Shown one piece after another: positions 1-7,310 of a DNA stretch of 64,000 bases; positions within the stretch are counted from its first letter, which is position 1, and each line of letters opens with the position of its first letter. The stretch is from positions 1 to 64,000 of the forward strand of contig JAFUAD010000012.1 in the NCBI GenBank assembly GCA_017460835.1, written 5' to 3'. The notes under the pieces were generated by a model. The model was not told where the DNA came from. It searched no databases and saw only the letters and a list, made by a program, of their open reading frames with translations. This stretch comes from Oscillospiraceae bacterium. GTDB lineage: Bacteria > Bacillota > Clostridia > Oscillospirales > Ruminococcaceae. A program made the position numbers and the translations under genes.

Positions 1-163
1 CGCAGTCAGATCTTTCGTCAGATTGTATGAAAACGACGCCGCTGGGCTGTCGCCCAGCAAGGAGTTTTCATGCAAGATGACGGAAAAGCTGCAAGCAGAT
101 GTGCCGCCAAGCCGTCAGGCGGGCTTTGTGCGGTGTTGCCTAAAAATTCATCAGATAAAAAAA
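1..163. other. Intergenic or gene-flanking DNA, no supported gene
   Basis: No reading frame here has a convincing ribosome site or recognisable protein. The stretch is rich in short palindromes, for example GCTGGGC/GCCCAGC near 42-58 and GCCGCC/GGCGGG near 100-123. It could be part of a non-coding interspersed repeat or the tail of something beyond the window. One minus-strand frame is open for about 40 codons but has no start context. Nothing firm can be said. Confidence 0.3.
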
Positions 164-199
164 GTTTCGCTCAAGCTCATAAAAAGGCTTGAGCGAAAC
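164..199. terminator. Bidirectional rho-independent terminator
   Basis: A perfect 13-bp stem (164-176 pairs with 187-199) encloses a 10-nt loop. It has a T-rich tract on the plus side (200-211) and a run of A (T on the minus strand) at 157-163, so it can work in both directions. It lies 36 bp past the stop of the ABC permease at 235 and should end that minus-strand operon. Confidence 0.85.
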
Positions 200-234
200 T
201 TTGTTTTTGTTCTGATAAAGCTGTCCGTTCCCGG

Positions 235-1623
235 TCACGAATCGGCCGACTCCTGCTTCTTTTTGCTGTCCTTCAGCATTGCAAGGAGCTTTGCCGGCGT
301 CGGCACCGCGCCGCGATAGAACAGCAGCAGCTTATAAATCGCTGCGGCAAGATACACGATCAGCGCAACCGACAAAATCAGAATCACAATCGAGATCAGC
401 GCGGTCATGAGCGAGGAATTTCCGAGAATCAGCTCGCTCGGATTGACCAGCAGCGCCGTGAACGGGAAGTACCGGATCCATGCGGCAGAGGAGATAAACG
501 AGTTCGTTTTATCCGCATCACTCGGCGAGCCCATGCAGAGGAACAGGCTGACGATCAGCACAATGACAAAGACCACATTGGTCTTGCTGAGGTCCTCTGC
601 CTTTGAGGCCAGCGCACCGGCAATCGCGCCGAGCGAGAGATACAGCAGGAAGCCGAGCGAAAGAATCACAAGCGCCAGCAGAATGCCGGAAAGCGAGAAG
701 AGCTGCGAGTTGTCGATGACCCCTGAGACCGCCTGAACCGCATTGCTCTGTGTCTCCGGAACGAGCTGCTTTGCGAAGAATACGCCGCCGACCGCGCCGC
801 CGAAGGTGCAGCCGAGCCAGATCAGAATCTGGATGATCGCAGCCGTTGCGGTCGCAAAGAGCTTGCCGCCCATGAGCGCGACCGGATTCACCGCGGTCAG
901 AACCGTCTCAACGAGCTTGGAATTTTTCTCCAGCATGACGCTGTTTGCCATGCTCTGCCCGTAGAGAATGACCATCATATACAGGAGCATGAGCATGAGG
1001 AACGGCAGCAGGAATTCCAGAACCTCCTCCAGAACATTCTGTTCTTCATCGTCCTTTGCGGCATCGAGCCTGAGCTCGGAGGCAGAGGTTTCGACGGGCA
1101 TGGAGAGCAGCATGACGCTTTCGGGCGTGAGCTGCGCCTTCTGCATGAGAATCGCCGGGAACATGGACTCTGCATATTCCGCATAGCTGCTTGCCCTGCT
1201 GCGGGAAAGCTCGGAATCCTCCGGCAGATAGACAGTCAGCAGCATGGTCTCATCGGGCTTTGTGACGCGCAGGATCACGGTCGAATCCTTGTCCTTGATC
1301 GCCGCGATCGCCTCCTCCATCGTGCCGTAAACGGTATAGCTGAGGTCGGTGAAGCGGTCGCCCTGCGTGAGCGCGGAATAGTCGGCATCGCCGGCCGTTT
1401 CGTCACAGACCAGCACCGACGCGATCTTCGCCTCGCCGTCGTCATCGTCACCGCTCACGGCGGAGGATGCGAACAGAATCAGCGGGATGCCGCAGAGCAG
1501 CAGCACCGCAATGAGAATCGTGGAGATCAGCCAGCCCTTTGCCGTGCAGATCTGCTTCAGCGTAAAGCCGTAGACATGACCGATACCGGCAAGGGGATTT
1601 TTCTTCATCTGATGATCCGCCAT
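235..1623 (-). CDS. ABC-2 type transporter permease (NatB-like)
   Basis: This 462-residue membrane protein looks like a permease of an ABC-2/NatB-type exporter. It has one hydrophobic segment near residues 30-52, a large extracytoplasmic region of about 150 residues, and five or six membrane segments between about 205 and 435. That layout is typical of the ABC-2 membrane family 3 fold used for Na+, drug or peptide export. It is the last gene of a three-gene set with a second permease and an ATPase. Its start is 6 bp past the previous stop, and its AGGAGG site overlaps that gene's last codons. A second ATG five codons in (MKKNPL) is possible. The substrate is unknown. Confidence 0.8.
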   Translation of the reverse strand: MADHQMKKNPLAGIGHVYGFTLKQICTAKGWLISTILIAVLLLCGIPLILFASSAVSGDDDDGEAKIASVLVCDETAGDADYSALTQGDRFTDLSYTVYGTMEEAIAAIKDKDSTVILRVTKPDETMLLTVYLPEDSELSRSRASSYAEYAESMFPAILMQKAQLTPESVMLLSMPVETSASELRLDAAKDDEEQNVLEEVLEFLLPFLMLMLLYMMVILYGQSMANSVMLEKNSKLVETVLTAVNPVALMGGKLFATATAAIIQILIWLGCTFGGAVGGVFFAKQLVPETQSNAVQAVSGVIDNSQLFSLSGILLALVILSLGFLLYLSLGAIAGALASKAEDLSKTNVVFVIVLIVSLFLCMGSPSDADKTNSFISSAAWIRYFPFTALLVNPSELILGNSSLMTALISIVILILSVALIVYLAAAIYKLLLFYRGAVPTPAKLLAMLKDSKKKQESADS

Positions 1624-1629
1624 CGTGCA

Positions 1630-2979
1630 TCAATCCTCCTTTCCGGCAGCGGGCTTTGCCGTGCCGCGGTTCTCGCGGAGCATGCGGATGAGCTGTGCGG
1701 GCTTCGGGAAGCCGCCGCTGTAAAGCAGCATCATCCGGTAAACTGCACCGGCGAGCTTTGCGAGCAGAATCACCGCGACGATCTGGATTGCAAGCGAACC
1801 GAGCAGAACAGCGAGCGGAATCTTGCCGCAGAGATAGTTCGGCAGTGCCGTGAACATACCGGTCAGCGGGAACAGCGAGACAAAGTAGTTCACGCCGTCC
1901 GATTCCATCGCCGGAGTGAAGCTCGCCGTGAAATAGCCGATCATCAGGAACACCACGACCGCGATGCTGGCCTGCTGGGTATCCTCCGTCTTGGAGCAGC
2001 AGGAGCCGACGATGCCGCTGAAAAATGCGCCGATGAAATAAGCCAGCAGCAGGCAGGCCGCGATCATCAGCCAGCTCTTGAGTCCCAGATGAATCGCATC
2101 CGGATTCATGCCGAAGGTGTTTGCGAAGAAATCTTTGATAAAGCTGACGTCTCCGGTCGATTTCGCAATATGGTACGAAATGATCAGTCCGACGGCGATC
2201 AGGGCGATGCCGCCGAAGATAAAGAATGTCACGGCGAGAATCTTGCCTGTCAGCAGCGCAGCCGGCTTCACGCTGACCAGCAGCGCCTCGACGAGCTTCG
2301 AGACCTTTTCCTCCATGCAGAGCTGGAAGATATAGCTCATGGCAAGTGCAATGACAATCATGACGGCATAGGAATAGTACAGATTGACGATCATATGCGT
2401 CGAGGTGTCCATAACGGCCTTGTCGCCGCTGAGGTAATCGGGAACAGAGGCAACCGTCGAGAAGACTTTGGTATTCACGGTGTCGATCTGCTCCTGTGTG
2501 ACCTCAAGAGTCCGCAGCAGCGCCTGATGCAGCGCATCCTCCAGCACATGCGTCAGGGTCTCGGCGTCGTTTTCGGAGATTTTGCTGTCCTCACCGTAAT
2601 AGCCCTCGATTTTGAAGCCCATGCCGGATTCGTCCATCGAGATGACTGCGGCAGCTGCGGTGTCATTGTCGTGCAGATACTGCCGGAGCGCATCCTTTTC
2701 TGCGGGCCCGTCGATGACCTCCAGATCGGCATAGCGCTCGTCCGCACGGATATCGTCCGCGGAGATTGCATACTCCGTCTGATTGCAGAGCCGGAGCTTT
2801 GTGATATCCGAGGAGGAGACCTCGCTGTCCGAGCCTGCCAGACTGCGCAGCAGCGGAATCGCCGCAATTGACAGCACAAACAGAACTATGAGGAATATCT
2901 TGACCGACATCGTTTTGTAGTGCTGCTGCACCGTATAGCGAAAGACGGTCCCGACATTGGACGTCTGATTATTCTTCAT
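1630..2979 (-). CDS. ABC-2 type transporter permease (NatB-like), second subunit
   Basis: This 449-residue permease is clearly related to the next gene: one N-terminal membrane helix near 25-45, a long extracytoplasmic domain, then a C-terminal cluster of about five or six helices. Both proteins share the pattern KVSKLVEALLVSVKP / KNSKLVETVLTAVNP before the helix cluster, so they probably form a heterodimer. The frame is open further upstream, but ATG at 2979 (MKNNQ) is preferred. It overlaps the ATPase stop by 11 bp and has an AAGGTGGG-like site; ATG at 2985 is an alternative. Tight coupling to the ATPase implies a single exporter of unknown substrate. Confidence 0.8.
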   Translation of the reverse strand: MKNNQTSNVGTVFRYTVQQHYKTMSVKIFLIVLFVLSIAAIPLLRSLAGSDSEVSSSDITKLRLCNQTEYAISADDIRADERYADLEVIDGPAEKDALRQYLHDNDTAAAAVISMDESGMGFKIEGYYGEDSKISENDAETLTHVLEDALHQALLRTLEVTQEQIDTVNTKVFSTVASVPDYLSGDKAVMDTSTHMIVNLYYSYAVMIVIALAMSYIFQLCMEEKVSKLVEALLVSVKPAALLTGKILAVTFFIFGGIALIAVGLIISYHIAKSTGDVSFIKDFFANTFGMNPDAIHLGLKSWLMIAACLLLAYFIGAFFSGIVGSCCSKTEDTQQASIAVVVFLMIGYFTASFTPAMESDGVNYFVSLFPLTGMFTALPNYLCGKIPLAVLLGSLAIQIVAVILLAKLAGAVYRMMLLYSGGFPKPAQLIRMLRENRGTAKPAAGKED

Positions 2980-3904
2980 GTGCATCGCCCACCTTTTCGA
3001 CGAAGATCTCGTGCAGGCTCGGCTCGCGCAGGTCAAAGGCGATCAGCGTGATGCCCTTTTCGACGAGCGTTTTCAGCAGGGCATTCGCCTGCGCCTCGCC
3101 GGTGACGCGGCACTGATAGGAGAAGCCGATATCCGTGAGGATCGTGATGCCCGCCTGCTCGATCAGCTCCCGCAGATCCTGCTCCGCCTTGATGAACAGG
3201 TGAATTCTGCCGTAGCTCTTTTTGATCTCGGCGAGATTGCCCTGCAAAACGGTCTTGCTGCGGTTCAGGATGGTGAGGTCGGTGCAGAATTCCTCGATCG
3301 TCGCCATCTGGTGGCTGGACATGATGAGGTATTTGCCCTTGTCGATCTCCTCGTGGATGATGCTCTTGAACAGGTCGGTGTTGACGGGGTCGAGGCCGGA
3401 GAGCGGCTCATCGAGAATCAGCAGCTCCGGGTCTGAGAGCAGCGAGAGCATGAACTGAATCTTCTGCTGGTTGCCCTTCGAGAGCTGGTCTGCGCGCATG
3501 GGCTTGACCTTCTTCTTGCCCTCCTGCTTCGGAAAGAGGTATTCGGTCGCCTCAAGGCGCTCTGCCCAGTAGGTAATGCGCTTTTTCGCCTCAGCTCTCG
3601 GCACGCCGCGCAGTGCGGAGAAATACAGAAGCTGATCCATCAGCGTATTTTTCGGATAAAGGCCGCGCTCCTCCGCAAGATAGCCGACATTGCAGTTTTG
3701 CAGCGTGAGCGGCTCGCCGTTCCACTGCACCGTTCCGCCGTCCTTTGCGAGCATATTGAGGATCATGCGGATCGAGGTGGTCTTGCCGGCGCCGTTCGTG
3801 CCGAGCAGCGCATAAACGCCGGGCTCTCGCATCTCAAAGCTGAGATGATCGACCACGACCTTTTCTCCGTATTTCTTGAACAGATCCGTTACAACAAACC
3901 CCAT
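2969..3904 (-). CDS. ABC transporter ATP-binding protein (NatA-like)
   Basis: This 311-residue cytoplasmic ATPase energises the two permeases downstream. It has Walker A GTNGAGKTTS near residue 38, the signature LSKGNQQK, Walker B LLILDEPLSGLD, and the switch histidine in SSHQM. The C-terminal 90 residues match the DUF4162-like tail of NatA and drug-exporter ATPases. The start is ATG at 3904 (MGFVV), preceded by GGAAAGGA; the frame stays open a little further upstream. It is the first gene of the operon. An extended -10-like TGTTAAAAT lies about 60 bp upstream, but its -35 is weak. Confidence 0.88.
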   Translation of the reverse strand: MGFVVTDLFKKYGEKVVVDHLSFEMREPGVYALLGTNGAGKTTSIRMILNMLAKDGGTVQWNGEPLTLQNCNVGYLAEERGLYPKNTLMDQLLYFSALRGVPRAEAKKRITYWAERLEATEYLFPKQEGKKKVKPMRADQLSKGNQQKIQFMLSLLSDPELLILDEPLSGLDPVNTDLFKSIIHEEIDKGKYLIMSSHQMATIEEFCTDLTILNRSKTVLQGNLAEIKKSYGRIHLFIKAEQDLRELIEQAGITILTDIGFSYQCRVTGEAQANALLKTLVEKGITLIAFDLREPSLHEIFVEKVGDAHEE

Positions 3905-4112
3905 ATCATTCTGTTTCCTTTCCGGGTGCAAAATGATACAAAATCACACCCAAAGATTATTTTAACACATTTTCAGGAAAAAGAAAAGCATGCAGATTTG
4001 AATTTATGCATTTCATCAAGGAACCCGATTCCGCCGATGCGCATTTTAGGGATATTGCGGCTTCGGCGTTCAGAATACCGGAAACGCGGGCAGCATCAGC
4101 ACAAAATAACAG

Positions 4113-4149
4113 CTTTTGGCCGGGCACTCTGAAATGACCCGGCCAAAAG
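4113..4149 (-). terminator. Rho-independent terminator of the PepSY gene
   Basis: A perfect 12-bp stem (4113-4124 with 4138-4149) has a 13-nt loop and a T-rich but interrupted tail on the minus strand. It begins 34 bp beyond the stop of the PepSY gene. The rest of 3905-4182 shows nothing else recognisable apart from the upstream region of the ABC operon. Confidence 0.75.
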
Positions 4150-4182
4150 CACGATCCTATTATTCTGATGCAAAATCTTCCC

Positions 4183-5811
4183 TTATGTCAGCGACCATGC
4201 GCGGTATTTGAGCATTTCGCCGGTCTCAATGTTGAGATTCACCTCATATTCATAACCGGGCGTTTCAAATTCCAGCTCATAGACATATGCGCCGTTGTTG
4301 CGGTCGATCTTCGCCTTTGTGAAGGTGACGGTCTGATCGCCGGTCAGGCCGGCCTTTGCAAGCACGATCTCCCTTGCGCGCAGCAGCCCGATCGCCTTTG
4401 AGGTATCCGCGGAAACCGGGTGAACATCGACCGTATTGGTCATGCCGTCGTTTGCATTCAGCTCAATGGTGTACTGTGTGCCGTCGTCGAGCGTGAATGC
4501 GATCAGATACACATTGCCGTCAAATTTCGTTTTCGTGAAGATGACATCCTCCGGCTTGTAGTCCCCGACGCGGGACACTGCCTTTTTCTTTGCCTCCTCA
4601 GCAGAGATCACATCGGTCGGGTTGTCGGTCTGCGGATCCTCGACCGAGTATTTGATCAGCGCGCCGGTTTTCGCCTCCAGCTGCACGGTAAAGAGCTTTC
4701 CGCGTGCATCCGTCAGCTCATATTTATACACGCCGAGCTGATCCTCGCTGGAGCATTTCTCCTTGAGGAACAGCGCCGTTTGCATGTTCGCGGTTTTCAG
4801 CACACGCTGCCGCATGTCCGCCGCCGGAATCCAGCCCTCTGTGTTCAGTTCATTGTCCGCCTTGAATTGCTGCTGCTCCAGCACTGCGCCGCTTTCGGCA
4901 TGCAGCTTATAGCTGTATTCCTGCCCGTTCCGGCCGAGGAAATCGAGCTCATAGCAGACCGGCTCGGCATTGAGCTTCAGCTTTGTGCTCAGGAATACGG
5001 CATCCTCCGGCGCAAGTCCGGCGGCCTCTGCGGCGCGCTGCTGCACCGCCTCCAGCGAGAGGATGCGCTCGACCATCCTGTCAAATTCGCCGGGCTCATA
5101 GACCGAATGGGAATCCGCACCGGCAGGCAGCGCGGGCTCCGGTTCATCCCGGTGCCGCAAAACAGCGGACAGCACCATGCTGACGCACAGCGCGAGAATG
5201 CACAGCCCGCCCGCAATGATCGTCCAGAGCGGGACAGTCACGGTTCGGGCGCGTTTTTCCTCCGGCTGCTTTTTCTGCGTAATATCGCGGATATTGCGTG
5301 ATTCCTGCTGCTCGGCCTCCTGTGCTCTTGCCGATTGAAGCCCCTCGCGCAGTGCCGCTTCATCGGCCTCGCTCCAGCTAAGCATATGCAGCGCCGCCCG
5401 GAGCGCTTCGGGATCGGGCTGCTGCCCGCCCTGCAAAAAGGTCATCTGCCGGAGCGCCTTTTCGGTTTTCTGCTCAAATTCCTCCGCGGTGATCTGCCGC
5501 ACCGCGGCCGCCTCTGCATCGTCATAATCGGAAAGATGCAGCACGAGATTCCGTCTGCCGGAGGCGGTCAGCTTCAGCAGCGGCAGAAGCGGGCTCCCCT
5601 CCGGGAAATCGTGCTCTGCGAGCTTTTCCGGAGCGCGCGACTGGCAGATGCGCAGGAGCTGCGAGAGCGCTTCCTGCTCCGGCTGATCCGGTTTCTTCCG
5701 CTCTGCCGCGGCAATGGCTTCGATCACGGCGGCGCGCGCCTCGCGGAAGCTGCCCAGACAGACCGCTGCGATCGGATACAGCTTTTTCGCGGTTTTCTGT
5801 TCGGATTCCAC
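4183..5811 (-). CDS. Membrane-anchored protein with PepSY-like repeats
   Basis: The start is GTG at 5811, with AAGGAGG about 7 bp upstream, giving 542 residues. Residues 1-185 are an alpha-helical cytoplasmic module with no family I can name; the segment around LYPIAAVCLGSFREARAAV faintly recalls helices of ECF sigma factors. One membrane helix lies at about 193-218. The outside part carries about four PepSY-like units (alpha helix plus beta strands ending in phrases such as YELDF, TVQLEAKTGALI and YEVNLNIETGEML). PepSY domains are known as extracytoplasmic protease inhibitors or regulators. A one-pass protein with a cytoplasmic module and outside PepSY units suggests sensing or control across the membrane, but that is inference. 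Confidence 0.7.
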   Translation of the reverse strand: MESEQKTAKKLYPIAAVCLGSFREARAAVIEAIAAAERKKPDQPEQEALSQLLRICQSRAPEKLAEHDFPEGSPLLPLLKLTASGRRNLVLHLSDYDDAEAAAVRQITAEEFEQKTEKALRQMTFLQGGQQPDPEALRAALHMLSWSEADEAALREGLQSARAQEAEQQESRNIRDITQKKQPEEKRARTVTVPLWTIIAGGLCILALCVSMVLSAVLRHRDEPEPALPAGADSHSVYEPGEFDRMVERILSLEAVQQRAAEAAGLAPEDAVFLSTKLKLNAEPVCYELDFLGRNGQEYSYKLHAESGAVLEQQQFKADNELNTEGWIPAADMRQRVLKTANMQTALFLKEKCSSEDQLGVYKYELTDARGKLFTVQLEAKTGALIKYSVEDPQTDNPTDVISAEEAKKKAVSRVGDYKPEDVIFTKTKFDGNVYLIAFTLDDGTQYTIELNANDGMTNTVDVHPVSADTSKAIGLLRAREIVLAKAGLTGDQTVTFTKAKIDRNNGAYVYELEFETPGYEYEVNLNIETGEMLKYRAWSLT

Positions 5812-5848
5812 TCCTGCACCTCCTTTTCGGCATGATTTGTCTACTGAT

Positions 5849-5877
5849 ATTATATCGGAAATCGCGCCCGCTGTCAA
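5849..5877 (-). promoter_or_regulatory. Sigma-A promoter of the PepSY gene
   Basis: On the minus strand TTGACA (5872-5877) and TATAAT (5849-5854) are separated by exactly 17 bp. Both hexamers match consensus perfectly. Transcription would start near 5842, about 30 nt before the GTG start at 5811. Confidence 0.85.
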
Positions 5878-5936
5878 GCCGCCGCAGCCGGCCCCACGAC
5901 AACAGCATGTAATGTCTATGCGGTATCTGCGATGCA

Positions 5937-5995
5937 TTGATAATGGGGCTCCGCCCCAAACCCCGCCAAAGGGACATTGTCCCTTTGGAATCCCG
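5937..5995 (+). repeat. Palindromic interspersed repeat, copy 1
   Basis: The unit starts TTGATAATGGGGC and carries two stem-loops: GGGGC/GCCCC and CCAAAGGGACA/TGTCCCTTTGG. It matches copies at 6043-6106 (inverted) and 28037-28100. The similarity to the third copy extends left through GCGGTATC. Confidence 0.8.
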
Positions 5996-5997
5996 AT

Positions 5998-6042
5998 ACT
6001 GCTCCGCGTCAGCCCCTTTCAAAGGGGCTGGCGCGGAGCAGC
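5998..6042. repeat. Long GC-rich hairpin between two inverted repeat units
   Basis: GCTGCTCCGCG and the following AGCCCCTTT pair with AAAGGGGCT and CGCGGAGCAGC, giving a stem of about 20 bp with one internal irregularity and almost no loop. It sits at the axis of symmetry between repeat copies 1 and 2. Confidence 0.75.
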
Positions 6043-6106
6043 AATGGGAGTCCAGAGGGATAGTATCCCTCTGGCAGGGGTGTGGGGGCAGCGCCCCCAC
6101 GATCAA
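6043..6106 (-). repeat. Palindromic interspersed repeat, copy 2 (inverted)
   Basis: Read on the minus strand this is TTGATCGTGGGGGC followed by the same two stem-loop modules (GGGGGC/GCCCCC and CCAGAGGGATA/TATCCCTCTGG) and ending ACTCCCATT. That is the inverted partner of copy 1 and a close match to the copy near 28.05 kb. Confidence 0.8.
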
Positions 6107-6129
6107 TCCGCCGGAGGCACCATATAAAA

Positions 6130-6966
6130 TTACATGCTGTTGCCGCGGGGCTGCTTCCGGCAGATCAGCACGCCGAATGCTGCCTGCACCTCCATTGTCT
6201 CCGTGACCGGCAGGCGCTTCGCGTCCTCCGGCGCGGTTTTATGCGCATAGGGCGTCATCGCAAACAGATTCTGCATCTGCTGCCCCGAAACCGTAAAGCG
6301 GTAGGTAATCCGCTGCACATCGAGAAGTGTAAACTGCGCAGGCGCCGAGAGCACCGGGCGGTTTTCGTAGGGCTCGCGGTAGATCGCCTGCTTGAGCTCC
6401 CAGAGGTGGCGCTCCAGCGGGATAGCCCGCACCAGCAGCCCGTCCTCCCGCAGCACGCGCGCAAACTCCCCTGCCTCACAGGGCGCAAAGAGATTCAGAA
6501 GCAGATCGCAGCTTTCCGATGCAAACGGCAGCCGGCTGACCGATGCCGCCGCCCACTCCGTCCGGCTCGCAAGGCCGCACTGCTCTGCACGCTTTGCCGC
6601 ATAGCGCAGCGCCGCCGGGGAAATGTCGATGCCGGCAAGCCCGGTCTCTCCGGGAAGCTCTCGCAGCAGCGAGCAGGAGTACCAGCCCTCCCCGCAGCCG
6701 ATATCGGCAATCATGCGGGGGCTTGCAGACTGCACGGCATCCGCAATGCACCGCAGCAGCGGCAGATAGGCGCCGCCTTCGAGGAAATCCCGCCGCGCCC
6801 GGATCATCTCCGCATCGTCGCCGCGCAGCTTTTTCCTCTGCTTTTGCAGCAGATTGACATAGCCGTAGCGCGAGCGGTCGAAGCTGTGGCGGTTTTCGCA
6901 GCGGCAGCCCTGCGCATCTGCATGCAGCGGCAGCCCGCAGACGGGGCACTGTAATACCGGTTTCAT
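6130..6966 (-). CDS. rlmA: 23S rRNA (guanine-N1)-methyltransferase, RlmA family
   Basis: The 278 residues match the RlmA family, which methylates N1 of G745 or G748 in helix 35 of 23S rRNA. The Gram-positive version (RlmAII/TlrB) affects sensitivity to macrolides such as tylosin. An N-terminal zinc ribbon is visible (CPVCG...CRCENRH, residues 8-26), followed by the conserved FDRSRYGYVNLL segment. The SAM site is IADIGCGEGWYS near residue 86. Length is normal for the family. The ATG has GGGAGAG upstream. A strong terminator-like hairpin ends only about 20 bp before the start, implying attenuation. The last codons lie in the inverted end of a repeat element. Confidence 0.88.
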   Translation of the reverse strand: MKPVLQCPVCGLPLHADAQGCRCENRHSFDRSRYGYVNLLQKQRKKLRGDDAEMIRARRDFLEGGAYLPLLRCIADAVQSASPRMIADIGCGEGWYSCSLLRELPGETGLAGIDISPAALRYAAKRAEQCGLASRTEWAAASVSRLPFASESCDLLLNLFAPCEAGEFARVLREDGLLVRAIPLERHLWELKQAIYREPYENRPVLSAPAQFTLLDVQRITYRFTVSGQQMQNLFAMTPYAHKTAPEDAKRLPVTETMEVQAAFGVLICRKQPRGNSM

Positions 6967-6986
6967 CCTGCACTCTCCCTTCGCAG

Positions 6987-7013
6987 AAAAAAGGCTGAGA
7001 GATCATCCCAGCC
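6987..7013 (-). terminator. Attenuator hairpin in the rlmA leader
   Basis: On the minus strand a hairpin (7013-6993, eight pairs with one G-T) is followed directly by six T residues (6992-6987). The rlmA ATG is at 6966, so this terminator sits inside the leader just before the gene's ribosome site. It would stop transcription unless the leader refolds. An overlapping small frame starts at ATG 7039 and runs through the hairpin. Ribosome-mediated attenuation is known for antibiotic-resistance methylases; its use here is inferred. Confidence 0.7.
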
Positions 7014-7035
7014 TCAGTCTGTTGAAATAGGTATC

Positions 7036-7083
7036 GCATGTTTCACTTCGTGAAACTGCGCAGTTTGCTTTGCAACCATGCGC
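7036..7083 (+). repeat. Twin-hairpin element, copy 1 (rlmA leader)
   Basis: This segment has a perfect stem GTTTCAC/GTGAAAC (7040-7056), the linker TGCGCA, and a second stem GTTTGC/GCAACC (7063-7077). The reverse complement of 10463-10505, upstream of metG, has the same order, linker and stems with few differences. It is probably a small mobile or amplified repeat. Confidence 0.65.
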
Positions 7084-7155
7084 TTCGCGATGATTTTGAA
7101 TGTGGCTCTCACGCTAAAGCGGTCGAGTTTGCTGCGCAAACCGTTGGAATCCCGT

Positions 7156-7209
7156 TATCATTGTAATGTTAGATAGTGCGTACTTTTTATAGTATTTCTT
7201 ACAATGATA
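7156..7209. promoter_or_regulatory. Operator-like dyad over the rlmA promoter
   Basis: TATCATTGTAA (7156-7166) and TTACAATGATA (7199-7209) form a perfect 11-bp inverted repeat spaced by 32 bp. The right half contains the likely minus-strand -10 (TATCAT). The halves could bind a repressor dimer or loop the DNA; the AT-rich spacer would favour bending. No regulator gene is adjacent. Confidence 0.45.
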
Positions 7210-7231
7210 TTCTTAAGGGACAATTCCTCAA
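7204..7231 (-). promoter_or_regulatory. Probable rlmA promoter
   Basis: On the minus strand TTGAGG (7226-7231) and TATCAT (7204-7209) are 16 bp apart. The match is partial. Transcription from here gives a leader of about 230 nt ahead of rlmA containing the dyad half-site, the twin hairpins and the attenuator. The remaining part of 6967-7310 shows no gene. Confidence 0.4.
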
Positions 7232-7290
7232 AGCGTGAGTGTGGGAGGCGCGCCCCACTATGAACCTGTCGAAGACATTTTAATATACAA

Positions 7291-7308
7291 GCCGAGGAGC
7301 CTCTCAGC
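7291..7308 (-). terminator. Weak terminator-like hairpin after the dockerin gene
   Basis: A short stem (GCTGAG with CTCGGC, one G-T) begins right after the stop of the cohesin-like dockerin gene at 7311. It is followed on the minus strand by a T-containing but poor tail. It may partly separate that gene from rlmA. Confidence 0.35.
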
Positions 7309-7310
7309 CT

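Larger units (their letters stand above)
5891..6151. mobile_element. MITE-like element with 23-bp inverted ends
   Basis: Positions 5891-5913 and 6129-6151 are inverted copies that match at 21 of 23 positions, the inner 14 being perfect. The 261-bp interval has no gene and is packed with palindromes (see the repeat units inside). The right end forms the last codons and stop of rlmA (stop at 6130), so the element abuts or supplies the rlmA 3' end. No target-site duplication was found, so it may instead be a composite palindromic repeat rather than a transposed element. Confidence 0.5.

Noticed and set aside
23..319. A 98-residue plus-strand frame at the window start
   Set aside because: It runs through a strong terminator hairpin and into the antisense of the permease; no ribosome site.
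1576..2871. A 431-residue plus-strand frame opposite the ABC permease
   Set aside because: His/Arg/Asp-rich shadow; the minus strand has a convincing permease with proper coupling.
6476..7039. A 187-residue minus-strand frame starting in the rlmA leader
   Set aside because: As a full protein it is the out-of-frame shadow of rlmA, rich in Arg and Cys. Its first 15 or so codons could matter as a leader peptide, noted under the rlmA leader, but there is no good ribosome site.
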